From Saprospiraceae bacterium (GTDB lineage Bacteria; Bacteroidota; Bacteroidia; Chitinophagales; Saprospiraceae), in assembly GCA_026982695.1 (NCBI GenBank), contig JALSGS010000053.1, positions 1-64,000 of the forward strand: DNA of 64,000 bases, written 5' to 3'. A program made the position numbers and the translations under genes. Positions 53,858 to 63,580 of the stretch are shown one piece after another; position 1 is the first letter of the stretch; every line of letters starts with the position of its first letter. The notes below the pieces were generated by a model that was not told the origin of the DNA, searched no databases, and worked only from the letters and a program-made list of their open reading frames with translations.

Positions 53858-56146
53858 TCAGTCACCCGCTCGTCGCACAGCATAATCTATCCTTAACGTA
53901 AAAGTGCGTACTGGCTCAAGTAAGGCAGGCCGAAACATGTACTCCTCGTTGAAGAGATTATCTACCAAAAAGCTCAGCTTCCAAGTATCGTTCACTTGCC
54001 AGGAAGCACGCGCACTTGCGATAAAGTGCCCCTGCATATGCTGTTGTCGCCAGCTCTTTAGGCCTTTAACCACCAAGTCAGACTCAAAAATGGCATCGAT
54101 GGCTTCCATAAAGCTATTGTAAAAGGCGTTGAGCCCTACACTGATTGGTTTTTTCGTCAGTTGTACATCTATCTTGGCAGAGTGCCGAAAACGATATTTC
54201 AACACGTTGTAATCGGCGCTACTACCTTGATCGATTTGATCCGACCAATTGATAAATCTCGGGTCGATCCATGTATAGCCTCCTAACAAGTCCAGCTGCC
54301 ATGCCCCCACCTGTCCTTGCCCCGCCACATTTACATCTACTCCGCGAATGCGCGTATTGCCAATATTTTGTGCCTGAAAAGCCAAAAAGTTTTGCGCAAA
54401 GCCGAACTCTATCATGTCGTAGTACTCCGTCCAGAAGCCGGCAAGGTCAATAAACCCGTGCCAATCTGCCACTTTGAGGCCTTGCTTCACACCCAATTCG
54501 CCACTCCAGCCTGTTTCACTAGTAAGCTGCAGGTTAGGAATGATCGGAATGCCACCAAAAGTGGTAGTAATAAACTTTTCGGCTACAGTGGGAAAGCGAT
54601 ACCCTTGCCCCCAAGAGGCGCGCAAGTAAGTATAAGGCGCTACTTGATAGTTGGCCCCCAAACGAACGACGGGCTTGGCCTCTACAGATTTGTTGGCCTC
54701 GATGGTTTGCCCCAGGTACTCAAAGGGCGGATTCTGGAGGGTATAGCGCTCATAGCGCATTCCTGCCGAGAGGTTGAGGCGATCGTAGTACTTGCGCTCA
54801 TATTGCAAATAGGCCGCCAAATTGGTACCCGTAAAAGTCGTGTCGCCATACAACTCGGCAGCTACAAAAGTAGCGGCATGCACCACGCCTGCTGTCAGCA
54901 CTGCTTGCCGGGCCTCCCATCGATGCTGGTACTGAAATTCGTTGTACAAAAAGTCAGAGCTGTTCGACTGGTTGTTGGTCACCTCGTTGGCAGCGTGAAA
55001 CCAACGACCAATGTAGCGATACTTGTTGCCTTTGGCATCAAAATACGTGACATACGGATCGATCATATAACGCCATTTGTTAGGCGTTTCTGTGATCGTA
55101 GAAGGATTGGCCCGATAGGTACCCGTTTCGCCATCGCGCCACAGAAAAAAGCTGCCACTGCGCCCCTTGTTGAAGTTGCCGTATAGACCTGCCGTGAGGC
55201 GATCCGCAAGCCGATATTGGGCACTAAAGTTTACCCGACCGTATCGATTGTAGGTCGCCTCATTGTAGCTGCGTTCATCATAAGCATATCCACCTATTAT
55301 GAGATCTAGCTTGTCAAACTTTTGGCTATGTGAAAAACCTATACCCACTTTATGGGGTACAGTATCTCGGCTCCACCACTTTTTAGCTTTGTCTTTAGGC
55401 GCATCATACACCCCCGAAAAGGCAAAAGCCTTTGTCTCACTCCCACTTTTAGCGTAAGCCGTACGAATATTGACAATACCATTCATGGCAGAGGAGCCAT
55501 AAAGCGCTGAAGCAGCACCTTTTACCACTTCTACTTGGCTGATATTCTCCACTGGTACATCATTCCAATTGGTGAAGCCCGCATCAGCCTGTAGAGCTGG
55601 CACATCATTGACCAGCAGCAGTACGCGCGAGCCTGCACCATAACTAAAACCCGATCCGCCTCGAATATTGGCCTGCCCACCAATGATATGCATACCTGGC
55701 ACCTTGACCAATGCCTGATCAATAGATGCGCTGTTGGTGCGCTGTACTAAATCCGGTTTGAGCACTTCAAGTGAAACGGTGACCTCACCTAGTGGTTTTT
55801 CGTACTTTCCCGATGTTACTGTAGCAGTAGCCAACACATTGGGCTCTTCCTTCAGCTGTACATCTACACGCAGCTCTTGCCCTGCTGATACCTGAATATC
55901 CCGACTCAGCGACTGGTAGCCCACATAACTAAAAGTTAGTGTCCATTCACCGGCCTCCAACCACAACTCATAGTGCCCTTCCAAGTCCGTCACCGTCCCT
56001 CGACCATCAACCAATATCGTAGCAGCAATGAGGGGATCATGCGTCTGTGCATCTGTTACTGTACCATATATGCGAACTTGTTGCCCCCACCCCAAAGCGA
56101 CGTACAACACACAAATCACCACAACCCATAGTCTTTGCATGGCCAT
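53858..56146 (-). CDS. TonB-dependent outer-membrane receptor (small-molecule uptake type)
   Basis: 762 residues with a signal peptide (MAMQRLWVVVICVLYVALGWG). The order is: carboxypeptidase-regulatory-like domain (about 23-105, RIYGTVTDAQTHDPLIAATI), plug (about 115-230, GQANIRGGSGFSYGAGSRVLLLVND and SALYGSSAMNGIVNIRT), then a 22-strand-type barrel with NLFNEEYMFRP near the end, ending RRAGD. This is the iron-siderophore, haem or cobalamin receptor type, not SusC. The ligand cannot be told. It is a single gene with 143 bases to miaB. Confidence 0.9.
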   Translation of the reverse strand: MAMQRLWVVVICVLYVALGWGQQVRIYGTVTDAQTHDPLIAATILVDGRGTVTDLEGHYELWLEAGEWTLTFSYVGYQSLSRDIQVSAGQELRVDVQLKEEPNVLATATVTSGKYEKPLGEVTVSLEVLKPDLVQRTNSASIDQALVKVPGMHIIGGQANIRGGSGFSYGAGSRVLLLVNDVPALQADAGFTNWNDVPVENISQVEVVKGAASALYGSSAMNGIVNIRTAYAKSGSETKAFAFSGVYDAPKDKAKKWWSRDTVPHKVGIGFSHSQKFDKLDLIIGGYAYDERSYNEATYNRYGRVNFSAQYRLADRLTAGLYGNFNKGRSGSFFLWRDGETGTYRANPSTITETPNKWRYMIDPYVTYFDAKGNKYRYIGRWFHAANEVTNNQSNSSDFLYNEFQYQHRWEARQAVLTAGVVHAATFVAAELYGDTTFTGTNLAAYLQYERKYYDRLNLSAGMRYERYTLQNPPFEYLGQTIEANKSVEAKPVVRLGANYQVAPYTYLRASWGQGYRFPTVAEKFITTTFGGIPIIPNLQLTSETGWSGELGVKQGLKVADWHGFIDLAGFWTEYYDMIEFGFAQNFLAFQAQNIGNTRIRGVDVNVAGQGQVGAWQLDLLGGYTWIDPRFINWSDQIDQGSSADYNVLKYRFRHSAKIDVQLTKKPISVGLNAFYNSFMEAIDAIFESDLVVKGLKSWRQQHMQGHFIASARASWQVNDTWKLSFLVDNLFNEEYMFRPALLEPVRTFTLRIDYAVRRAGD

Positions 56147-56429
56147 TCCGTTTTGTACATGGAAAAATAAAACAATCTCTACTTACTTGTAGAGCAAGAA
56201 AAACAACAATAGGGCGCAATACACGCTAATGCGTGCGGTAGCTACTGGCGGAAGTCGAACCCTAAGGCTGCAATATAACAGAATACAAAGGCCTACCACA
56301 CCTCCTTCTGACTATGCGCCGTATATGTTATCTTGCATCCATAAAGGAAAAGTACACCCACCACTATTGTCTATTGATCGCCCTTATCTCGATCCAAACC
56401 CGCTTTTTGCATCATTAAAACGCAAACGC

Positions 56430-57266
56430 ATGAACAGATTTGTGTTACTATTCTTGTCGCTGTTGTTCTGCATGACCATTCATGCCCAAAATGAAGTGTG
56501 CCAACCCGACCCCATGTATGCCGACTCGAGTGCCGGCATTTACCCTGCTCCCTACCACCCCGAGCTGAACCCCGATGGTGGCATCCAAACTCCAGCATGC
56601 CGCAATACGTATTATGAGTTCACCTTTACCGCTATTGTCCCTGACTCCATTCAGGCCCCACCCCCTTTTCCACCTGTAATGATTTCACTAGACAGTTTCA
56701 AGATCGCTACCACAGGTGCCATTATCGGATTGCCCTCCAACTTTTCTTATGCCTGTAATCCGCCTACTTGTGTAATTCCCAAAAACGAAACAGGCTGCCT
56801 CAAAATATTTGGCGTGACCGACGACACAGTGGGGATGTATGACATACAAGTCAAAGTAAAAATATTTTCCATGCTCACACCTACAGGTGTAGATGTAACT
56901 GTGCCTGATGATCCCGAGCAAGGCTTTTTTCCTGGCACATACACCATCACGGTACTGGAAGAAGGATCGCCCGAATGTATGGTGACCAACACCAAAGAGC
57001 TTTATCCAGGAAACTTGCGTGCCACGCTTTCACCCAATCCTGCTATTGCCACAGCTACTCTCGACATCTATACCTCTCAAGCTGGCACCTATCAATTTAC
57101 ACTTACCGACCTGACGGGCAAAGTACTACGTGAACAATTGCCCTATTTGCCGCAAGGCAATAGCCAAAGCACGATTGATGTAAGTCAGCTGCCCCAAGGC
57201 ATGTATCTCTGGACGCTACGCAATGCCCAAACCCAAGTCTCGGGTAAGCTTGTCGTCGTGCGATAG
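56430..57266 (+). CDS. small secreted protein with T9SS type A sorting domain
   Basis: Start placed at the ATG at 56430 (MNRFVLLFLSLLFCMTIHAQ, signal peptide), 278 residues; an upstream frame from 56229 is not coding. The mature N-terminal part (about 20-195) has cysteines at NEVCQP, TPACRN, YACNPPTC and ETGC and is probably disulfide-linked. The C-terminal 75 residues (ATLSPNPAIATATLDIYT to GKLVVVR) form a T9SS type A sorting domain. No catalytic residues were recognised. The protein is exported to the surface or medium. Single gene, followed by a hairpin. Confidence 0.78.
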   Translation: MNRFVLLFLSLLFCMTIHAQNEVCQPDPMYADSSAGIYPAPYHPELNPDGGIQTPACRNTYYEFTFTAIVPDSIQAPPPFPPVMISLDSFKIATTGAIIGLPSNFSYACNPPTCVIPKNETGCLKIFGVTDDTVGMYDIQVKVKIFSMLTPTGVDVTVPDDPEQGFFPGTYTITVLEEGSPECMVTNTKELYPGNLRATLSPNPAIATATLDIYTSQAGTYQFTLTDLTGKVLREQLPYLPQGNSQSTIDVSQLPQGMYLWTLRNAQTQVSGKLVVVR

Positions 57267-57297
57267 GCAATTCTGACCCATGCCAAGTATGAAGAAA

Positions 57298-57340
57298 AGC
57301 AGCCTTGTAGTACTCGTCCAGCTACAAGGCTGCTCTTGTG
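57298..57340 (+). terminator. hairpin after the T9SS type A protein gene
   Basis: AGCAGCCTTGTAG/CTACAAGGCTGCT, a 13-base perfect stem with an 11-base loop, then CTTGTG. The T-tract is poor. Confidence 0.5.
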
Positions 57341-57443
57341 AAAAACGCCGTACACTTCACGCACATCGAGTAAATTTGGAACTGCGCATGTGCATCTGAC
57401 GCTCTTACACCTTACACTTCACCACGCTCAACCACGCGGAAAA

Positions 57444-58583
57444 ATGAAAATCAGTAGAAAGGCTTTCTTCAAAGGGCTGGCATTTGGCACACTGGCATTA
57501 CCTGGTGTACTAAGATTGCTCGGATGGCGGGGCCAAGCACAACAAAGCTCCGGCCCCAACATCATTACGCGCAAGCGCTACCAGTGGAAAATGGTCACTA
57601 CCTGGCCACCCAACTTCCCCATCTTACAAGAAGGCTGCGAACAGTTAGCCCAATGGATACACGAAATGACAGACGGGCAATTGCACATCCAGGTATTTGC
57701 CGGAGGAGAGCTGGTCCCCCCTTTAGAGATCTTTGATGCTGTGCGCAATGGCGTGGCGGAGATGGGTAGTGGCGCAGCTTACTACTGGGCTGGAAAAATT
57801 CCAGCCGCGCAGTTTTTTGCCTCTGTGCCCTTTGGCATGAACGCCCAACAACTCAACAGCTGGCTACTCGCAGGGCAAGGCCTCGAACTCTGGCGCGAGC
57901 TGTATAGCCACTACGACTTAGTGCCATTTCCCGCTGGCAACACAGGCGTACAAATGGGTGGATGGTTCAACAAAGAGATCAATAGCGTACACGACCTCAA
58001 AGGGCTCAAAATGCGCATTCCAGGCCTGGGAGGAAAAGTGCTCGAAAAAGCTGGCGGATCCCCCGTATTGCTAGCAGGTAGTGAACTGTATACAGGGCTG
58101 GAGCGCGGTGTCATCGATGCCACAGAATGGCTCAGCCCCTTCCACGACTACAAAATGGGCTTCCATCAAATTGCCCGATATTATTACACTCCTGGCTGGC
58201 ACGAGCCTGGCACCACCCTCGAGCTGATCGTCTCTAAAACACATTACGATCAATTGCCTACACACCTGCAAGCTATTATCACTGCGGCAGCCAGCCGCCT
58301 CAATGAATGGACATTGGCCGCTATGGAGGCAGCCAACGGCATCTACCTAGAAAAAATAAAAGCTGTCAAAGGCCTACAAATCAGGTCCTTCTCTGATGAA
58401 GTACTCCAAGAGCTCAAAAAATATACAGTTACCGTAATAGAAGAACTCACCCAAAATGATCCCTTCGCACAACGCGTATATCAGTCTTATCACGCCTTTC
58501 GGCAAAAAGCTACCGCCTGGGCCGATCTGTCAGAGCACCAATACTACGAACGCCTCAGCACGCCTCCAACTACCGTACAGTAG
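57444..58583 (+). CDS. TRAP transporter solute-binding protein, DctP/TakP type, no partner genes
   Basis: Start placed at the ATG at 57444, 379 residues; the upstream frame from 57390 adds 18 unlikely residues. The N-terminus MKISRKAFFKGLAFGTLALPG is an RK variant of a Tat signal. Then comes a TRAP binding protein: MVTTWPPNFPILQEGCEQLA, GGELVPPLEIFDAVRNGVAEMG, and KGLKMRIPGLGGKVLEKAGG with the carboxylate-binding Arg, and GLERGVIDATEWLSP. The fold binds organic acids. The membrane subunits DctQ and DctM are absent from the neighbourhood. It carries one motif copy near its 3' end (58494-58505). Confidence 0.9.
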   Translation: MKISRKAFFKGLAFGTLALPGVLRLLGWRGQAQQSSGPNIITRKRYQWKMVTTWPPNFPILQEGCEQLAQWIHEMTDGQLHIQVFAGGELVPPLEIFDAVRNGVAEMGSGAAYYWAGKIPAAQFFASVPFGMNAQQLNSWLLAGQGLELWRELYSHYDLVPFPAGNTGVQMGGWFNKEINSVHDLKGLKMRIPGLGGKVLEKAGGSPVLLAGSELYTGLERGVIDATEWLSPFHDYKMGFHQIARYYYTPGWHEPGTTLELIVSKTHYDQLPTHLQAIITAAASRLNEWTLAAMEAANGIYLEKIKAVKGLQIRSFSDEVLQELKKYTVTVIEELTQNDPFAQRVYQSYHAFRQKATAWADLSEHQYYERLSTPPTTVQ

Positions 58584-58620
58584 CCTCTATTCTTACAAGA
58601 CAACTGGTGCCTTTCGGCAA
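58494..58620 (+). repeat. two dispersed motif copies flanking the TRAP gene stop codon
   Basis: GCCTTTCGGCAA at 58494-58505 (coding) and 58609-58620 (intergenic), 115 bases apart, both in the 16-base form ending AAAAAG. The DNA around them is not otherwise similar. Confidence 0.5.
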
Positions 58621-58696
58621 AAAGCACAATGGGGACATTTTAATGTCATAGGCATTTTAGCAATACAAGTCACACTAACCAAAGCAACTACCATTA

Positions 58697-58704
58697 TATC
58701 TTTG
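58697..58704 (+). promoter_or_regulatory. candidate -7 box of the aspartate kinase gene
   Basis: TATCTTTG, perfect TAnnTTTG, 42 bases before the ATG at 58747. No good -33 element was found. Confidence 0.35.
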
Positions 58705-58746
58705 CCGCCAATTTAGAAAAAGCCCTCCCGATACAATTAACTTGCC

Positions 58747-60051
58747 ATGAAGCATCTACGCGTGTTCAAATTTGGCGGCGCATCTATCCGTGACGCAGCA
58801 CATATGCGCAACGTGGCCCACATCATTGCTCACCACGCTACTCAAAGTTCCCTAGCTGTAGTAGTCTCGGCTCTGGGCAAAACGACCAACGCTCTGGAAG
58901 AAGTCATCGCCAGCCACGCACAACGCAACGGTCGCGCTTTCGAACTGCTCGAACGCATCAAACAACAGCATTACGCATTGGCACGCGAGCTTTTTGGCAC
59001 ACAACACCCCGTATTCGACTTGCTCAATGACCGATTTGCCGAAGCAGAATGGGTGCTGGAAGACGAACCCCACCCTAATTACGATTACATGTACGATCAA
59101 ATCATCTGTGTAGGCGAGTTGGCATCTTCTACTATTTTAGCTCACTTGCTCATCCAAGAAGGCCTGCCTACTGAATGGGTCGACGCCCGCGATTTGATCA
59201 TCACCGACAATATCTTCCGAGAAGGCTGGGTCCAATGGGACGAAACCCACCAGCTCATCCAACAACGCGCCAAACCTCTACTGGCAGCAGGTAAGATCCT
59301 GCTCACCCAAGGCTTTATCGCTTCTACACGCGATAACGAAACTACTACCCTCGGACGAGAAGGTTCAGACTACACTGCCGCCATCCTCGCCTACTGCCTC
59401 GATGCTCATTCCATGACCATTTGGAAAGACGTACCCGGCATCCTTACTGGCGATCCACGTATCTTCGACAATGTAACCAAACTCGACGAAGTGAGCTATC
59501 GCGAAGCCATCGAGATGACCTACTATGGCGCCAAAGTGATTCATCCCAAAACGATCAAACCCCTCCAAAACAAGAGTATTCCACTCTACGTCAAATCATT
59601 TGTCGATCCACAAGCCCCCGGTACAGTCATCTCTGCTGATGCCGAAGACAACTATCCGCCCATCGTCGTGCTCGAACGCAATCAAGCACTGCTACACATC
59701 AGTACACGCGACTTCAGCTTTGTAGCAGAACATCATATGAGCTATCTGTTCAACAAGATTGCTGCCATGCGCCTGCAGGTCAATATGATGCAGAATACAG
59801 CCATCAGCTTTAGTATTTGCGTCAATGACATTGACGACCGAGTCGATCGATTTGCGCAAAGTATCCAAGAACAATTCAAAGTTAAAGTAGACCGAGGGCT
59901 CGAACTCATCACCGTGCGCTATTACCAACCCGAACTGCTGAAAAACTTGAGACAGGGCAAAGTCGTGCTCCTCGAAGAACGCATCCGGAAGACCGTCCAA
60001 TGGGTAGTCAAAGACGTGCCTGTAATGAAACGAAAAAGCCAATCCGCCTAA
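58747..60051 (+). CDS. lysC: aspartate kinase
   Basis: 434 residues, monofunctional. Phosphorylates aspartate, the first step to lysine, threonine, methionine and diaminopimelate. Signature FKFGGASIRDAAHMRN (kinase start), LGREGSDYTAAILAYCL (nucleotide/substrate region), and DVPGILTGDPRI. A C-terminal regulatory part (about 310-430) has the ACT-like RDFSFVAEHHMSYLF. No homoserine dehydrogenase is fused. It is a single gene with its own terminator, and the upstream intergenic DNA carries a TATCTTTG box. Confidence 0.95.
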   Translation: MKHLRVFKFGGASIRDAAHMRNVAHIIAHHATQSSLAVVVSALGKTTNALEEVIASHAQRNGRAFELLERIKQQHYALARELFGTQHPVFDLLNDRFAEAEWVLEDEPHPNYDYMYDQIICVGELASSTILAHLLIQEGLPTEWVDARDLIITDNIFREGWVQWDETHQLIQQRAKPLLAAGKILLTQGFIASTRDNETTTLGREGSDYTAAILAYCLDAHSMTIWKDVPGILTGDPRIFDNVTKLDEVSYREAIEMTYYGAKVIHPKTIKPLQNKSIPLYVKSFVDPQAPGTVISADAEDNYPPIVVLERNQALLHISTRDFSFVAEHHMSYLFNKIAAMRLQVNMMQNTAISFSICVNDIDDRVDRFAQSIQEQFKVKVDRGLELITVRYYQPELLKNLRQGKVVLLEERIRKTVQWVVKDVPVMKRKSQSA

Positions 60052-60085
60052 AGACTTCACTCATTCTGAGTACTGCATTCAATTC

Positions 60086-60120
60086 AAGGGTTGCCCTAAA
60101 AGGCAACCCTTTTTTCTTTC
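60086..60120 (+). terminator. terminator of the aspartate kinase gene
   Basis: AAGGGTTGCC, CTAAAA loop, GGCAACCCTT, then TTTTCTTTC. A ten-base perfect stem. Confidence 0.8.
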
Positions 60121-60265
60121 TAATACTCAACAAGAAGATTTATTGCTTTTACATAGCTATCTCAGAAACTGCCCTTTCCATTAAACCTTTCAAGCACTCG
60201 CTCACCTAATATGCACCACCACAGGCGATTGTACTTGTTTTTTCCCTCACTGAAAACAATAACTC

Positions 60266-61942
60266 ATGGATCGCAGAACGACTTTTGAAAAACTTTTTGG
60301 CCGTACTACTCTCGCCACCCAAGCAGCACGGCCCGAAGCACTTGTCACCTCGGGCTTAGAGCCCTATACAGGCCCATGGGAATATGCCCAAGCGGCACAC
60401 TTGCTGCGACGCACTACTTATGGCCCTAGCATCCAGCAAATAAAAGATGCACTGAACGCTGGCCTCGATGGCACAGTAAGCCAACTTCTGGCCGATGCCC
60501 CCGAGCCAGATCCACCCATCAATCCAGATTTCGAAGAAGATCCCTATGTACCTGTAGGCGAAACATGGGTAGATAAAACCTATCCCGTTCCTCCTGGCAT
60601 AGCATCTGGTTATCGCCGACGCTCCCTTTTCGCATGGCAGTTCGAACGATACCTTGCCGAAGGCACCTCAGCTCGAGAAAAAATGACGCTTTTTTGGCAC
60701 AATCACTTCGTCGTGGAAGCCAGCGCAGTGCAAGATGCCAAATACTTGTACCGCTATCTGCAACTGCTGCGCAAGCACGCCTTTGGCAACTTCAAAGAGC
60801 TGACCAAGCTGGTCACCATAGATCCCGCTATGTTGCGCTACCTCAATGGTAATCAAAACACCAACACTGCACCTAACGAAAACTACGCACGCGAGCTACT
60901 CGAGCTATTTACCATTGGCAAAGGGCCACAAATAGGCCCTGGTGACTACAGCAACTACACTGAAGAAGACGTCATCCAAATCGCACGCGTACTTACTGGG
61001 TGGCGCGACAGAGGCTACTTCACCATTAATCCCGACATTGAAGTACAGTCCTTCTTCCAACCCAATCGCCACGATACTGGCAACAAACAACTATCCTATC
61101 ACTTCGACGAGGCAATCATCACCAACGAGGGCGAAAACGAATACGCCCACCTCATCGACATCATCTTTAGCAAGGTCGAAGTAGCCCGATTTATATGCAG
61201 AAAACTGTATCGCTGGTTCGTCTACTACGACATCACTCCTCAGGCTGAGAGCGATGTGATTGAACCTATGGCGCAAATGCTCATCGACAACGCTTACGAA
61301 GTCAAACCCGTATTGGAAGCTTTCTTCAAAAGCGCACACTTCTTCGACATGCTCAATGTAGGCCCCATGATCAAAAACCCCATAGACTTCGTCATGTCCG
61401 TACTCAAGCCCTTCAACGTACAGTTCCCCCAAGAGATCTCAGACAGATATCTGGCCCTAATGCGTACCTCTCGCAGGATGAACACGATGCAAATGGCTCC
61501 CTTATTCCCACCTAATGTGGCCGGCTGGCCAGCTTATTACCAAGAGCCCAACTTCTACCGCATCTGGATCTCCTCAAGTACGCTATTAGCCCGACAACAA
61601 TTTACAGACAGCATTATCCGGCCCAACGGATTGGGGCTAGGCAACGGCATTCGGTTGCGCATCAATGTATTAGAATGGGTACAAACACTCGAAACCCCCT
61701 CCGACCCCAACGCCCTAATCGACGAAATTGCTCAACTGCTGTATCCCCAGCCACTTACCCAAGCGCAAAAGGACTATCTCAAAGAAGTGCTCATCCCGGG
61801 CCTGCCCGACTACGAATGGACAGTAGAGTACAGCGAATGGGCTGCCGACCCCGCTAACCCCGACTTGGCGGCACCTGTAGATGCCAAGTTGCGCACACTG
61901 CTCCAAGTTATGTACTCAATGCCTGAGTTTCACCTTAGCTAA
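60266..61942 (+). CDS. DUF1800 family protein
   Basis: 558 residues. DUF1800 marks are clear: AAHLLRRTTYGPS, KMTLFWHNHFVVEASAV, NENYARELLELFTIGKG, and PNVAGWPAYYQEP. The family is widespread, always near a DUF1501 gene, and of unknown biochemical function. The DUF1501 gene here starts 42 bases downstream. The N-terminus MDRRTTFEKLFGRTTLATQ lacks a hydrophobic signal segment, although the partner has one. No T9SS sorting domain is seen. The two genes form an evident operon. The product may leave the cytoplasm as a complex with its partner; that is inference. Confidence 0.88.
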   Translation: MDRRTTFEKLFGRTTLATQAARPEALVTSGLEPYTGPWEYAQAAHLLRRTTYGPSIQQIKDALNAGLDGTVSQLLADAPEPDPPINPDFEEDPYVPVGETWVDKTYPVPPGIASGYRRRSLFAWQFERYLAEGTSAREKMTLFWHNHFVVEASAVQDAKYLYRYLQLLRKHAFGNFKELTKLVTIDPAMLRYLNGNQNTNTAPNENYARELLELFTIGKGPQIGPGDYSNYTEEDVIQIARVLTGWRDRGYFTINPDIEVQSFFQPNRHDTGNKQLSYHFDEAIITNEGENEYAHLIDIIFSKVEVARFICRKLYRWFVYYDITPQAESDVIEPMAQMLIDNAYEVKPVLEAFFKSAHFFDMLNVGPMIKNPIDFVMSVLKPFNVQFPQEISDRYLALMRTSRRMNTMQMAPLFPPNVAGWPAYYQEPNFYRIWISSSTLLARQQFTDSIIRPNGLGLGNGIRLRINVLEWVQTLETPSDPNALIDEIAQLLYPQPLTQAQKDYLKEVLIPGLPDYEWTVEYSEWAADPANPDLAAPVDAKLRTLLQVMYSMPEFHLS

Positions 61943-61984
61943 CTTTTCGCCTTTTGGAAAATTATCCACATTCAACCCTTTGCC

Positions 61985-63541
61985 ATGAAAAGAAGAAAAT
62001 TTCTCCAGACGTCTTTGGCCGTATCGCTGCCCATCGCACTCAACGGAATGGGCTTGCGCGTGATCCCCCGCCGTGCCCTATACTCACTCATCAATCCCGA
62101 TTCTGACCGCGTGTTGGTACTCATCCAGCTCAATGGCGGCAACGATGGCCTCAATACGATCGTACCACTCGACTACTACGACCAACTAGCCAATGCACGC
62201 CCCAACATTCTACTACCGCAGTCCAGCCTGCTTCAGGTCGATGACTTGCACGCCTTCCATCCCACCATGACAGGCCTCAAAGCGGTATACGACGATGCAG
62301 GCCTTACTGTAGTGCAAAGTGTAGGCTATCCCAACCAAAATCGATCGCATTTCCGCTCAAATGATATTTGGACATCGGCCTCGGCAGCCGATGAAATCGT
62401 CACTACTGGCTGGCTGGGCCGATGGTTGCAACAACTCTACCCCGGTTTTCCACAAGACTATCCCAATGCCGACTTTCCCGATCCCTTCGCCATCGCCATG
62501 GGCTCTACCGTATCTGCTACCTGCCAAGGAACTATTGCCAACTTTAGCATGGCCATCACTGATCCCACCAACCTCGGTAGTCTCCTTGAAGGTATCGATG
62601 ACGAAGTACCCAACACTCCCTACGGCGAAGAACTGCTCTTCTTGCGCCAAAGCATTGCACAGACCAACGCCTACACCGATGTAGTGACCAATGCCGCCAA
62701 CCTTGGCGCCAATACTGTCGATTACCCACAAGACAACAGCCTCGCACAACAGCTGCGCAACGTCGCGCTACTCATCTCGGGTGGCTTGCGTACCAAGATA
62801 TATGTCGTAAATCTAGGTGGCTTCGATACCCATGCCAACCAAGTCGATGCCTCCGACCCCACACAAGGCATACATGCACAACTACTGCAAAGCTTGTCAG
62901 ATGCCATCAAGCTATTTCGCGATGACCTGAAAAATCAGGGCCTCGATCAACGCGTTGTAGGCATGACCTTCTCAGAATTTGGCCGGCGCATACACGCAAA
63001 TGACAGCTTAGGTACCGATCACGGCGATGCAGCACCACTGCTGGTCTTCGGCACGTGTATCAACCCAGGATTCCTGGGCGACAACCCCGAAATACCCGAC
63101 CAAGTCGAAATATCCGAAGGCGTCGCCATGCAATACGACTTCCGCAATATATACGGCTCCATACTCATAGACTGGTTCGAAGTATCAGAAGCAGATGTGA
63201 AAGACCTGATATTCGAAGACTTTCAATACATTCCCGTGCTCAACCCATGCCTGACCACCGATACTCAAGGATCTGCCAAGCAACCCGTCGAAGCTCGTGC
63301 CTTTCCAAACCCCTTCTCACAACGCACCACGATCGAGTTCACCTCAGTACACGAACGCGTCAGGCTTAGCATTTTTAACAATATGGGGCAACTCATGGAA
63401 GTACTCTTCGACAAAACCCTACCCGCAGGCACTCACCAAGTATCATGGGATGCCAGTAACTATCCAACGGGTAATTACTACTTTCACCTGCAACTCGCCG
63501 ATGGCCGCGTCAAGACACGCCCCCTTATCAAGGCATGGTGA
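61985..63541 (+). CDS. DUF1501 family protein with T9SS sorting domain
   Basis: 518 residues. The N-terminus MKRRKFLQTSLAVSLPIALNG is a Tat-like signal (RR followed by x-F-L). The DUF1501 body (about 35-425) contains LIQLNGGNDGLNTIVP, NLGGFDTHANQ, and GMTFSEFGRRIHANDSLGTDHG, related to sulfatase/alkaline phosphatase folds with a metal-like site. The last 85 residues (ARAFPNPFSQRTTIEF to KTRPLIKAW) form a T9SS type A sorting domain, so the protein should reach the cell surface. The function is unknown. Operon with DUF1800. Confidence 0.9.
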   Translation: MKRRKFLQTSLAVSLPIALNGMGLRVIPRRALYSLINPDSDRVLVLIQLNGGNDGLNTIVPLDYYDQLANARPNILLPQSSLLQVDDLHAFHPTMTGLKAVYDDAGLTVVQSVGYPNQNRSHFRSNDIWTSASAADEIVTTGWLGRWLQQLYPGFPQDYPNADFPDPFAIAMGSTVSATCQGTIANFSMAITDPTNLGSLLEGIDDEVPNTPYGEELLFLRQSIAQTNAYTDVVTNAANLGANTVDYPQDNSLAQQLRNVALLISGGLRTKIYVVNLGGFDTHANQVDASDPTQGIHAQLLQSLSDAIKLFRDDLKNQGLDQRVVGMTFSEFGRRIHANDSLGTDHGDAAPLLVFGTCINPGFLGDNPEIPDQVEISEGVAMQYDFRNIYGSILIDWFEVSEADVKDLIFEDFQYIPVLNPCLTTDTQGSAKQPVEARAFPNPFSQRTTIEFTSVHERVRLSIFNNMGQLMEVLFDKTLPAGTHQVSWDASNYPTGNYYFHLQLADGRVKTRPLIKAW

Positions 63542-63580
63542 GTTGTTTTGCCCTCTGAATGACACCTCTAATTCGCCACA

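Noticed and set aside
56235-56290. A tRNA-like string on the minus strand (GGTTCGACTTCC, GCCA)
   Set aside because: The T-stem pairs in only three of five positions and no anticodon or D arm could be placed, so it is not called a tRNA or a tRNA remnant.
56229-56429. An N-terminal extension of the T9SS protein gene from 56229
   Set aside because: The added 67 residues look non-coding, and a perfect signal peptide starts at 56430.
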